A stretch of 5,745 bases of DNA from an uncultured Rhodopirellula sp. (GTDB taxonomy: Bacteria; Planctomycetota; Planctomycetia; Pirellulales; Pirellulaceae): contig CAJXTM010000304.1 of assembly GCA_913061385.1 (NCBI GenBank), positions 1 through 5,745 on the forward strand, read 5' to 3'. Position 1 is the stretch's first letter. Each line of letters opens with the position of its first letter. This document shows, piece by piece, positions 1 to 5,745 of this stretch. Both the position numbers and the translations under genes were made by a program. A model generated the notes under the pieces. That model searched no databases. It was not told where the DNA came from and was given only the letters and a program-made list of their open reading frames with translations.

Positions 1-47
1 CTACACGTAAGGAGTCGTCGGCAGCGTCAGATGTGTATAAGAGACAG
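1..47 (+). other. Illumina Nextera i5-side adapter (artefact)
   Basis: This is not genomic sequence. In order it reads: CTACAC (end of the P5 arm, 1-6); GTAAGGAG (7-14), which matches the Nextera i5 index S505/N505; TCGTCGGCAGCGTC (15-28), the read-1 adapter stem; and AGATGTGTATAAGAGACAG (29-47), the 19-bp Tn5 mosaic end. Genomic sequence begins at about 48. Translation through it on the minus strand gives the artefact peptide VSYTHLTLPTT. On the plus strand it gives MCIRDS. Both are well known as adapter contamination in predicted proteomes. Confidence 0.98.
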
Positions 48-1338
48 CGGGTGCATTCCAGTTTGTCAGCTTGATCACTTTACGCGGCGGTGGAGTCTCT
101 TCAAAGGCCGCCGTATGCAAGGCATCCTGGACGAACCTGATGCTGCCTTCCGTTCTCAAGTCTTCTGGTCTCTCTTGGGAGCCGATCAGAACATAGAGGC
201 ATTTGTCTCGATCGATGGCCAACGCAGTCGGGTCGAGGATGGGTTGCTTCTTTCCCTGATCCAGATAGTGCGTGATCGATGCAACCTGTTTGCCGTCTGG
301 CGTACAAACTTGCAAACGATTGTTTCCCGCATCGGCAACGATCAGATGCTCGCCGTCGACGACAATTCCACTGGCTTCTTTGAAGCCGCCTACCAGGCCC
401 TTTCTTTCAACTTCAGGCCCAGAGTTCAGATCGAGTTTCCAAACGTAACTGCTTCGGTCGCCCTTTACCGGGAAATGGTAGCGGGCCTTGTTCACGCCCC
501 CTTCCAGGTTGTAATGGTGGTACCTCGACTCGAAGGAACTTTGCCCTCCCGATACATACAACGAACCGTCGGGGCCAAAATGAAAATAGGGGTAGCGAAG
601 GGAATCGAAGGGCAGGTAATTAACGATGGCGCTGCCCCGTCCTCCCGTGTTATGTACCGCGTAGCCCGAATTCCAACCCTCTTCAGGAAGACTACCATCG
701 GGTGACATTCTCATGAGTTTGCCCCGGTAAAGATCCGAGATGACAAGGTCACCATCGGGAGCCAAAGCAATCTTCTTGTGGGAATCCCAGAAGGAACCAT
801 AAAACGAGGGTTCTCCCCAACTCAGATCAAACTTGGGAACAATCAATTCGGTTCCGTTCTCCCGCACGACCTCCTGGCATATGTCCCGTACGTTGGAATA
901 TGGCAGGGTGGGATTCAGCGGCATGATGGTTCTCTTGTACGCTCCGCTTCGATCAAAGACACGCACTTCCCCCACGCCTCCGACTCTCTTGGGTTCGCAT
1001 AGCACAAACAGTTCACCCTTCTGCTCGTCAACCGCGACATCCCAGATGATCCCACACGCATGAGGGTCACCCTCGAGAAAGAACTCCTCAAGTTCCAGCC
1101 TGACTTCACCCGTTGTGCCCGGATGCGCCGAACCGGGGGCAAGATTGATTGCCTGCTTCTGTTTTTCATTTTTTGGCTCTGCCGAGACACAGTTGGGGCA
1201 GACCATCAGCACCAGAATGGCTGCTTGCATGCACTGAAAGAAGACAGTTCTTCTGTCTCGCAGGTGAAGCAACATCCCACCAGGGGCACCGAAACGCAAA
1301 GTATTGAAGCTCGCTTTGAGGTATCTGCTGGTGTTCAT
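48..1338 (-). CDS. Exported NHL/SMP-30-type beta-propeller protein, 3' end missing
   Basis: About 430 genuine residues are present; the gene runs off the fragment. The reading frame seems to continue to a TAG at 1-3, but residues from about 431 on (VSYTHLTLPTTPYV) and that stop are adapter. The N-terminus has a long basic segment, then a hydrophobic core (about 39-47, AAILVLMVC) and a likely signal-peptidase I site after VSA at 53, so the protein should be exported. No lipobox precedes Cys47 or Cys50. Propeller-like strands recur: about 97-116, 189-216 (ALAPDGDLVISD), 251-266 (FGPDGSLYVSGG), 321-355 (GIVVDGEHLIVADAGNNRL, the clearest NHL unit) and 369-388 (DPTALAIDRDKCLYVL). NHL propellers usually bind ligands or partners, and some relatives are lactonases or lyases; no catalytic set is evident. 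The start at 1338 is chosen because GAGGA lies 5 nt upstream. Met22 (1273-1275) would give a more usual signal peptide length and cannot be excluded. It is the last visible gene of the putative operon, 50 bp after the esterase. Confidence 0.85.
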
Positions 1339-1342
1339 TTTT

Positions 1343-1348
1343 TCCTCT
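1343..1348 (-). promoter_or_regulatory. Ribosome binding site of the NHL propeller gene
   Basis: The minus strand reads AGAGGA, followed by AAAA(A) and ATG, giving about 5 nt spacing. This favours the Met1 start at 1338 over Met22, whose upstream GGTGGG abuts the ATG and is a poor site. The rest of the 50-bp gap (1339-1388) shows no terminator-like hairpin with a T-run, so read-through from the esterase gene is expected. Confidence 0.6.
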
Positions 1349-1388
1349 GTCTCGTTTTCTTGTCCTTTTTGGCTTGGAGGACCTGATT

Positions 1389-2333
1389 CTAGTTCTTCCT
1401 TTTCTGCCCGCGTTTGCTTGCGGCCGTTTTCCTTTGCTGTTCAGCCTTGAGGGCTTTAAGTTTTTCGCCCGTGGGAACTTTCATCGTCGGTTCGCCTTGG
1501 AGGTAGCCCAGCGAAGCCAGGAATGCGTCGGCGGCGATCATCGTACGTTCCAGCCACGGCGATTGGTTGAAAAAACCGTGTTTCCCGCCTTCCGCTGTGT
1601 ACCTGTCGGCTCGAAAACCGAGCTCGCTGGCCTTGGACCACCAGAGATCGCCAAAGGCTTTGAGTCTGTCGTTGGTCCCAAACATCACGATGGAAGGCGC
1701 GGTGTCGGGTTTCACATGAGAGAGCGGAGAGATCTTTGCCGCGATTTCTTCATCGCCGTTGACGCGACTGGCAAGCCCTCCGTGCATGAACGAAAGAACT
1801 GGATTAAACAGGACCATGGCTTGGGGGATTGTCGAGATTGACAGGTCGGCGCCGTCGGTCTCGACGCTTTCGGGGATGATCGCGCAGGCCGCAAGATGGC
1901 CTCCGGCTGAACCGCCTGCAGTGATCAGTTTCTGGGGATCGATTCCGAGTTCCGCAGCGTGGGCTCGCACCCACCTCACGGAGCTGCGGGCGTCCTCGAC
2001 GCACTTGTCAGGCGTCACGCCGTCTTTGCTCTTGAGCCGGTATTCGACGCGGGTGCAAACCAGACCGCGGCTGGCAAAATACTTGGCCTGGGTGGCGAAG
2101 GCCCTGACCGATCCGCCGTTCCATGAGCCACCATGGAAGAAAATGATGACGGGACGCGTGTCCGTTTTTTGCCATCCAGGCGGGAAATCGACATGCATCT
2201 TCAGTTTTTTATTGCCGATGGTTTTGTAGACATGCAATCCTGTCTTCGAGTCGCTCTCGCCTTCTTGGGCAATGGCTTGCATGGTAACGCAAACCGCCAT
2301 GATGAACGTGATTGAAATAATGAGCCGGGTCAT
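1389..2333 (-). CDS. Secreted alpha/beta-hydrolase (esterase/lipase, Aes/BD-FAE-like)
   Basis: This is a 314-residue exported serine hydrolase. MTRLIISITFIMAVCVTMQA is a classic Sec signal, probably cleaved after AIA at about 22. The alpha/beta-hydrolase landmarks appear in order: oxyanion-hole HGG (67-69, in FFHGGSW), nucleophile elbow GGSAGG with Ser142, likely acid Asp222 (in FGTNDRL) and His252 (in GGKHGFF). This matches the HGG-type esterase/lipase group that includes feruloyl and acetyl-xylan esterase-like enzymes. The expected reaction is ester hydrolysis in the periplasm or outside the cell; the acyl group and alcohol are not predictable. After the fold ends (about 275) there is a strongly basic tail (285-314, 11 Lys/Arg against 2 Glu). 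The frame is open up to an ATG at 2435 that overlaps the sulfatase TGA, but that 34-residue extension would bury the signal peptide. The 2333 start also has AGGA 8 nt upstream. It lies 98 bp after the sulfatase and is probably co-transcribed with it. The fold and triad are confident; the substrate is unknown. Confidence 0.9.
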   Translation of the reverse strand: MTRLIISITFIMAVCVTMQAIAQEGESDSKTGLHVYKTIGNKKLKMHVDFPPGWQKTDTRPVIIFFHGGSWNGGSVRAFATQAKYFASRGLVCTRVEYRLKSKDGVTPDKCVEDARSSVRWVRAHAAELGIDPQKLITAGGSAGGHLAACAIIPESVETDGADLSISTIPQAMVLFNPVLSFMHGGLASRVNGDEEIAAKISPLSHVKPDTAPSIVMFGTNDRLKAFGDLWWSKASELGFRADRYTAEGGKHGFFNQSPWLERTMIAADAFLASLGYLQGEPTMKVPTGEKLKALKAEQQRKTAASKRGQKRKN

Positions 2334-2431
2334 GGGTAAAGTCCTACCCTGTCGGTTCAGGGAAAAGCAGTTTCGAATTTGTTGTGAACGAGGATGCGAG
2401 TTCCATTCGTATTGGTGAATGGCGGCAGGTT
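2334..2431 (-). promoter_or_regulatory. Sulfatase-esterase gap with RBS and competing small hairpins
   Basis: The mRNA-sense strand has AGGA (2342-2345) 8 nt before the esterase ATG. Two mutually exclusive 5-bp hairpins flank it. GGGTA/TACCC (2345-2349 with 2334-2338, 6-nt loop) carries most of the Shine-Dalgarno in its loop. CCCTG/CAGGG (2358-2362 with 2347-2351, 6-nt loop) uses the same three bases, 2347-2349. A further 6-bp perfect inverted repeat, CCATTC/GAATGG (2403-2408 and 2417-2422), starts 9 nt after the sulfatase stop and has no T-run. These are visible pairings only. They are short enough to be chance. Confidence 0.35.
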
Positions 2432-3907
2432 TCATCGTTGGAACGATTGGCTCCTGGGTTTGCGTTTAGGCACTTCGTACGTAACGCCCGAGGGTTCATG
2501 ATGAGTGGGGAGAAATTTACGCATCTTCTTTTTGATCGCGGCGTATTCAGAATTGCCCGCCAGATTCTTCCACTCCCACTTATCCTGTGTGTGATCGTAA
2601 AGTTCCTCTGAGCCATCTTTGTAGACGATATACCGGTGCTGCTCGGATCGCACGCCGTAATTTTTGTAGCCAAAAGTGGTTACTGTCGCCTCATCCCATA
2701 TTGCCTGTGGGTTTTTCATCAAGACAGAGAGGTCGTTGCCTTCCAGTTGTGCGGTGGGTGGTTTGCACGCGGTGAGGGAGGCCAGTGTCGGATAGATGTC
2801 CAGCAAGTTCACAGGTCGAGCACAGGTTGATCCAGGTCGAGTCACGCCGGGGACGACCCACAAGAGGTTCACCCGAGTGGCTCGCTCCCAGAGCGAGTAT
2901 TTTCCCCAACGTCCCTTTTCGCCATGGTGGAAGCCGTGGTCACTCCACAACACGATGATGGTGTTATCAGCGTATTTTGATTTCTCAAGAGCCGCAACGA
3001 TCTGTCCGACAAGTTCATCCACCATGGATGTGCAGGCGAGATAAGCCTGAATCGCGGGCTTCCATTGGCCCATTTCCCTGATTTTTTTCAGCCATGGATT
3101 GTGGGCCATTTTGGCATGCGCCGCAGGGACATCGTCCAAGTCGTTTTCCTTGAAACCTTCGGGAAGCTGGATATCCTCGAGCGGAAATCGATCAAAGTAT
3201 TTTTGAGGCGCGTAGTTGGGCAGATGCGGTTGGAAGATTCCGGCTCCGAGAAAGAAGGGCTCCTGCAGTTCGCCTGAGAGCAACTGTTCTGCCGCCCAGT
3301 TCGCGGTTTTGCCATCGGGATGGTCATCGACTGTTACATCAGCACGCAGGGGACCCCAATCGGCCGTTCTCGCCCAACCACCCAGCGGTAGCTTTGAGGA
3401 AAACTTGAGGTCCTGCCAGGAAGGAAGGTCCTGCGTTTTGCTCGGGAAATAATCATCAAAGCCTCGACCCTTGACCTCGTTGTTGAAATGGTATCCGTGA
3501 AAGAGCTTTCCAGCGCCGCAAACGTAGTAGTCGTTTCGCTGGAAGAACTCTGGTAGAAGAACCGATTTGTTCAATATTGGATTATGAATCAGAGAACTTT
3601 TGTTGATGTAATTCCCTGACGTCGACGGTCTGATACCGCTCATGATGGCAGACCTCGACGGACCGCAAGCGGGTGCCGCGCAATGTGCGTTGGTGAACAC
3701 CAATCCGCGAGACGCAAGCTTGTCCATGTGAGGTGTCTTGGACTGCGGATTGCCCGTGAGCATGCCGGTCCAGTCATTCAGGTCATCGATCGCGATGAAC
3801 AGGACATTCGGCTTTGTGTCTGTGGGGTTTGCAGCTTGCATTGCTGCAGTAGGAAACAAGATGCACAGGAGTGGCAACATCGCAAGTAGTTTTCTGGTCA
3901 GTGACAT
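2432..3907 (-). CDS. Exported type I sulfatase, iduronate-2-sulfatase-like
   Basis: This 491-residue protein is full length for the family and is predicted to cleave sulfate esters outside the cytoplasm. Residues 1-25 form a Sec signal (MSLTRKLLAMLPLLCILF core, cleavage near MQA/A). The sulfatase signature CGPSR starts at Cys81, which would be converted to formylglycine, followed by SAIMSG. The predicted calcium ligands are Asp41-Asp42 (in FIAIDDLND), the formylglycine, and Asp323-His324 (WSDHGFHHGEK). Other active-site positions expected in iduronate-2-sulfatase-type enzymes are present: Lys134 and His137 (GAGKLFH), His228 (QPHLP) and Lys336 (WGKYS). This points to the iduronate-2-sulfatase/choline-sulfatase-like branch rather than arylsulfatase, though the real substrate in bacteria may be another sulfated glycan. 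The start at 3907 has AGGA 6 nt upstream and sits directly before the signal peptide. The TGA at 2432-2434 overlaps an unused ATG in the esterase frame. The C-terminus is basic (KRKPRSQSFQR). A formylglycine-generating enzyme must be encoded elsewhere. Confidence 0.95.
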   Translation of the reverse strand: MSLTRKLLAMLPLLCILFPTAAMQAANPTDTKPNVLFIAIDDLNDWTGMLTGNPQSKTPHMDKLASRGLVFTNAHCAAPACGPSRSAIMSGIRPSTSGNYINKSSLIHNPILNKSVLLPEFFQRNDYYVCGAGKLFHGYHFNNEVKGRGFDDYFPSKTQDLPSWQDLKFSSKLPLGGWARTADWGPLRADVTVDDHPDGKTANWAAEQLLSGELQEPFFLGAGIFQPHLPNYAPQKYFDRFPLEDIQLPEGFKENDLDDVPAAHAKMAHNPWLKKIREMGQWKPAIQAYLACTSMVDELVGQIVAALEKSKYADNTIIVLWSDHGFHHGEKGRWGKYSLWERATRVNLLWVVPGVTRPGSTCARPVNLLDIYPTLASLTACKPPTAQLEGNDLSVLMKNPQAIWDEATVTTFGYKNYGVRSEQHRYIVYKDGSEELYDHTQDKWEWKNLAGNSEYAAIKKKMRKFLPTHHEPSGVTYEVPKRKPRSQSFQR

Positions 3908-4013
3908 TGATTTTCCTGTCAGGTTCGGTTTTCATTTTCTACTGCAACAGCGGTTTCTTATCGCGTTTTCGACTTGCAGTGTTCGATGGATTAGATACGC
4001 CCAGTCGTTTTCA
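3908..4013 (-). promoter_or_regulatory. Gap between DMFase-like gene and sulfatase, with RBS and inverted repeat
   Basis: The sulfatase Shine-Dalgarno AGGA lies at 3914-3917, 6 nt from the ATG. A perfect 7-bp inverted repeat, ACTGCAA (3941-3947) and TTGCAGT (3974-3980), encloses 26 nt. In the transcript it would lie about 33 nt after the upstream stop codon. No T-run follows, so it does not look like an intrinsic terminator. It could be an mRNA-processing hairpin, a protein-binding site or chance. I found no convincing -35/-10 pair in the gap. Confidence 0.35.
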
Positions 4014-5639
4014 TTAAGTTGCGGTCATGATCCGTCTGAACAGGTTGTGAGTGATCTTTTGCACGCGCTCATCGGGCCCCTGTTGAGCCACTCCATGACG
4101 GCGAGGATTCAGGTGCCCGGGCGGACTTGATAATCCATTGGCCCACCAGATCGTGGCCGCATTGAAGACGATGTTGTCTTGAGGCCCGTCATAGAGTGTG
4201 GCGGTGTATCGCCCCACTTTCTTTTTGTTGACCGTTGCGTCTCCTTCGGCGACGACGTTCATGCCCGGCAGGTCCATTCTTGGGGCACCGTGCCACTCCC
4301 ATCCCAGTAGACCTTTGATGGAATCGCCCTTCTTCATTCCCGTTCCTGCGAACAGCCAGTGATCTGGCATCGCACAGGTCCAATCGCCCGCGCCAAGCCC
4401 TCGACCGCTGCCTTCTCGATCCAATCGTCCCCCCATCAAAAGCGCACCATCAGGTCCCATTCGCGGTTCGAACGTTTTGTCGTTAAGTGAGCGGCTGAGA
4501 AGCCTTTTCTTCTGTGCTTCGGTCAGGTTCTCAGGCATTGGAAGAAACCACCCCTCTCGACGGATATTGCGATTCGGCGTTCCGTTACCAGACGGCAGCA
4601 TGGGAACAACGCACAAAACCGAGTTACCGCCAAAGAATGCGAGGCTTACTCCTGCATCGCGCGCTTTGATCGCATTTTCATACATGTCGAGGCTCCAGTA
4701 CTCGTCATGGCCGACCGAAAGAAAGCCTTTCGCGCGGAGCAGTCCTTCGGGGTCGCTGTGGGTGTCGACGTTGGAGATGTAGGATACGTCGTACCCGTGT
4801 TTTTCCATCCAGTACGAAAGAGGAAACTCCCACGGCAGATACTCACCGCTGCCGCCTGAGTTTTTCAGCCGGTTGACCGGATGCGTGAAGAGACCGTAGG
4901 GACGATCAAAACTAACCGTGCCACTGGGCACGCCAATGCTCGTCCAGTCTTCATGATCTGAGTAAATCGAATAGTCCATCGGCCAGCGGTTGTATGCTGA
5001 CCACGTTAGATCGCTGCATTGGAAAAGAAAGTCGCACGGGCGGTCATCCCGAATGATGAAAATCACATAACTCTGAATCCCATTTTTTTCTGCGGTCATC
5101 TTTCCCAAATAGACACCGCTGGGCCAGTTCTCTGGAATCTCCAACTCCACGGTCGGCTCCCACTGGCATTCTCTGGCGTAGTTCTTTCCATCGGCGGGAT
5201 CTGCCTGAGTGAAAGCCTTGAGCGACTCAAACGTCTTCATCAGCCGCGCGCCCGCTCCGCCGTAATAGCCGGTTCTGAAGATCTCCAGTTTGAAATTGGA
5301 CGCTGGATTTGCGCTCACCATGATCTTCAAGGTCTCGCCTGCCCGAACGCTGTTTGCATTGCAGTAACCTTCGATCTGCTGGCAGCGTCCGTTGTAAAGG
5401 ATCTTGTTGATCTTACCGGGGACGGTCCGCGTTTTGGTCAGCATCCAATCGCGAGTGCCAGGTTTGCTGTTTTCGTCTCGGACCAATTCAGGTTGTGCAG
5501 AGCGAGTCTCGGATGCATGCAGCATCGTGGGCATGTTTGTTGCTGAAATCAGGCCCGCGCTAGCTGCTCCCTTGATGATGGATCGGCGGCCCACAGGACC
5601 AGTCGACTCTTCTTTCTTGTTCACGGTGTGCTTCCTCAT
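4014..5639 (-). CDS. Tat-exported N,N-dimethylformamidase beta-subunit-like protein
   Basis: This 541-residue protein has a twin-arginine signal: Arg18-Arg19 in GRRSIIKG, then a mild hydrophobic stretch AASAGLISA, with likely processing between about 42 and 48. A beta-rich region (about 85-200) contains EGYCNANSVRAGETL, FRTGYYGGAGARLM and NWPSGVYLGKMTAE. The C-terminal region (about 200-540) carries blocks typical of the N,N-dimethylformamidase large-subunit-like domain: FLFQCSDLTWSAYNRWP, YISNVDTHSDP, LSVGHDEYWS (307-316), FFGGNS, HWLFAGTGMKKGD, GWEWHG (446-451) and ATIWWANGLSSPPG. Characterised DMFase hydrolyses dimethylformamide using a mononuclear iron held by Tyr and Glu; here Tyr314 and Glu448 are candidate ligands, not mapped by alignment. 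Tat export fits a metal-loaded enzyme folded in the cytoplasm. No small alpha subunit is encoded nearby, and members of this kind in Planctomycetota have no proven substrate, so amidase activity is only inferred. The start at 5639 lacks a clear Shine-Dalgarno but suits the Tat signal. It is the first gene of the putative operon. Confidence 0.88.
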   Translation of the reverse strand: MRKHTVNKKEESTGPVGRRSIIKGAASAGLISATNMPTMLHASETRSAQPELVRDENSKPGTRDWMLTKTRTVPGKINKILYNGRCQQIEGYCNANSVRAGETLKIMVSANPASNFKLEIFRTGYYGGAGARLMKTFESLKAFTQADPADGKNYARECQWEPTVELEIPENWPSGVYLGKMTAEKNGIQSYVIFIIRDDRPCDFLFQCSDLTWSAYNRWPMDYSIYSDHEDWTSIGVPSGTVSFDRPYGLFTHPVNRLKNSGGSGEYLPWEFPLSYWMEKHGYDVSYISNVDTHSDPEGLLRAKGFLSVGHDEYWSLDMYENAIKARDAGVSLAFFGGNSVLCVVPMLPSGNGTPNRNIRREGWFLPMPENLTEAQKKRLLSRSLNDKTFEPRMGPDGALLMGGRLDREGSGRGLGAGDWTCAMPDHWLFAGTGMKKGDSIKGLLGWEWHGAPRMDLPGMNVVAEGDATVNKKKVGRYTATLYDGPQDNIVFNAATIWWANGLSSPPGHLNPRRHGVAQQGPDERVQKITHNLFRRIMTAT

Positions 5640-5700
5640 TAAGTGGTTTTTGGAGCTGTGGGTGAGCTGTTTGGCAAAGTAGTTTTTTATTGCTCAACAA
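5640..5700 (-). promoter_or_regulatory. Partial leader of the putative operon
   Basis: Only 61 bp of genuine sequence remain upstream of the first gene. In the mRNA sense there is no Shine-Dalgarno before the ATG. A 7-bp direct repeat ACAGCTC (plus-strand GAGCTGT at 5653-5659 and 5664-5670) recurs at an 11-bp period, about one helical turn. No good -35/-10 pair is visible; the promoter is probably in the missing sequence. Confidence 0.3.
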
Positions 5701-5745
5701 CTGTCTCTTATACACATCTCCGAGCCCACGAGACCGAGGCTGATC
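5701..5745 (+). other. Illumina Nextera i7-side adapter (artefact)
   Basis: This is not genomic sequence. It consists of CTGTCTCTTATACACATCT (5701-5719, Tn5 mosaic end), CCGAGCCCACGAGAC (5720-5734, read-2 adapter stem), CGAGGCTG (5735-5742, matching the Nextera i7 index N710) and ATC (5743-5745, start of the P7 arm). Together with the i5 adapter at the other end, it frames the window as a library molecule or as a contig extended by untrimmed read-through reads. It should be trimmed. Confidence 0.98.

Noticed and set aside
31..705. Plus-strand 224-residue open frame
   Set aside because: It starts with MCIRDS, which is adapter translation, and runs antisense to the propeller gene with its clear NHL motifs. 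It has no recognisable domain.
2403..2422. CCATTC/GAATGG hairpin after the sulfatase as an intrinsic terminator
   Set aside because: The stem is only 6 bp, not GC-rich, and no T-run follows in the transcript direction.
2334..2435. Extended N-terminus of the esterase from the ATG overlapping the sulfatase stop
   Set aside because: It would place 34 polar residues before an intact Sec signal peptide. The internal ATG at 2333 has a properly spaced AGGA.
2474..2492. Lipoprotein or sortase-like signals on the exported proteins
   Set aside because: Cysteines near the signal peptides (sulfatase Cys15, propeller Cys47 and Cys50) lack the small residue a lipobox needs before Cys. The basic sulfatase C-terminus at this site has no sorting motif or terminal membrane segment.
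5019..5546. Plus-strand 175-residue open frame
   Set aside because: It is antisense to the DMFase-like gene, with no plausible domain or ribosome binding site. It is a shadow of the real reading frame, as are the other plus-strand frames at 1374-1841, 1759-2229 and 3738-4130.
48..5700. CRISPR array, tRNA or rRNA gene, phage or defence genes
   Set aside because: I saw no regularly spaced repeats, tRNA-like or rRNA-like sequence or such proteins. About 95 percent of the genuine sequence is taken by the four genes.
29..5719. 19-bp perfect inverted repeats at both ends, resembling a composite transposon with Tn5-type ends
   Set aside because: These are the engineered Tn5 mosaic ends of Nextera adapters, continuous with adapter stems and index bases. 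No transposase is encoded between them.

Overview
This is a 5.65 kb fragment of bacterial genome (about positions 48-5700) with Illumina Nextera library adapters, including sample-index bases, at both ends. The adapters are artefacts, not biology. Gene content suggests a Planctomycetota-type bacterium, or a relative such as Verrucomicrobiota or Lentisphaerota. The reasons are an exported formylglycine sulfatase of the iduronate-2-sulfatase type, a Tat-exported N,N-dimethylformamidase-beta-like protein, a secreted alpha/beta-hydrolase and a secreted NHL-type beta-propeller, a combination typical of that group. This taxonomic call is an inference from protein style, not from a marker gene.

All four genes lie on the minus strand, so transcription runs from high to low coordinates. 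The order is: DMFase-beta-like protein (5639-4014), sulfatase (3907-2432), esterase/lipase-like alpha/beta-hydrolase (2333-1389), NHL propeller (1338 to the contig end, 3' end missing). The gaps are 106, 98 and 50 bp. None holds a convincing terminator or internal promoter, so one operon is plausible. Three of the four starts have a good purine-rich ribosome binding site; the first gene has none visible. The operon promoter may lie beyond the 61 bp of genuine sequence upstream of the first gene.

All four products carry export signals: one twin-arginine signal and three Sec-type signals. The cluster therefore looks like an extracytoplasmic degradation module. A sulfatase would remove sulfate esters, an esterase would remove acyl groups, a probable metal-dependent amidase-like enzyme would act on an unknown C-N bond, and the propeller would bind or act on substrate. 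A sulfated, acylated and perhaps N-acylated glycan is a reasonable but unproven substrate. No transporter, regulator, glycoside hydrolase or sulfatase-maturing enzyme is present in the window.

The annotation traps are these. The propeller ORF appears complete only because its last ~14 codons and stop codon are adapter sequence. A plus-strand ORF beginning at 31 starts inside the adapter. The adapter's inverted 19-bp Tn5 mosaic ends could be mistaken for a transposon. The longest possible esterase ORF overlaps the sulfatase stop by four bases, but its signal peptide places the true start about 100 bp downstream.
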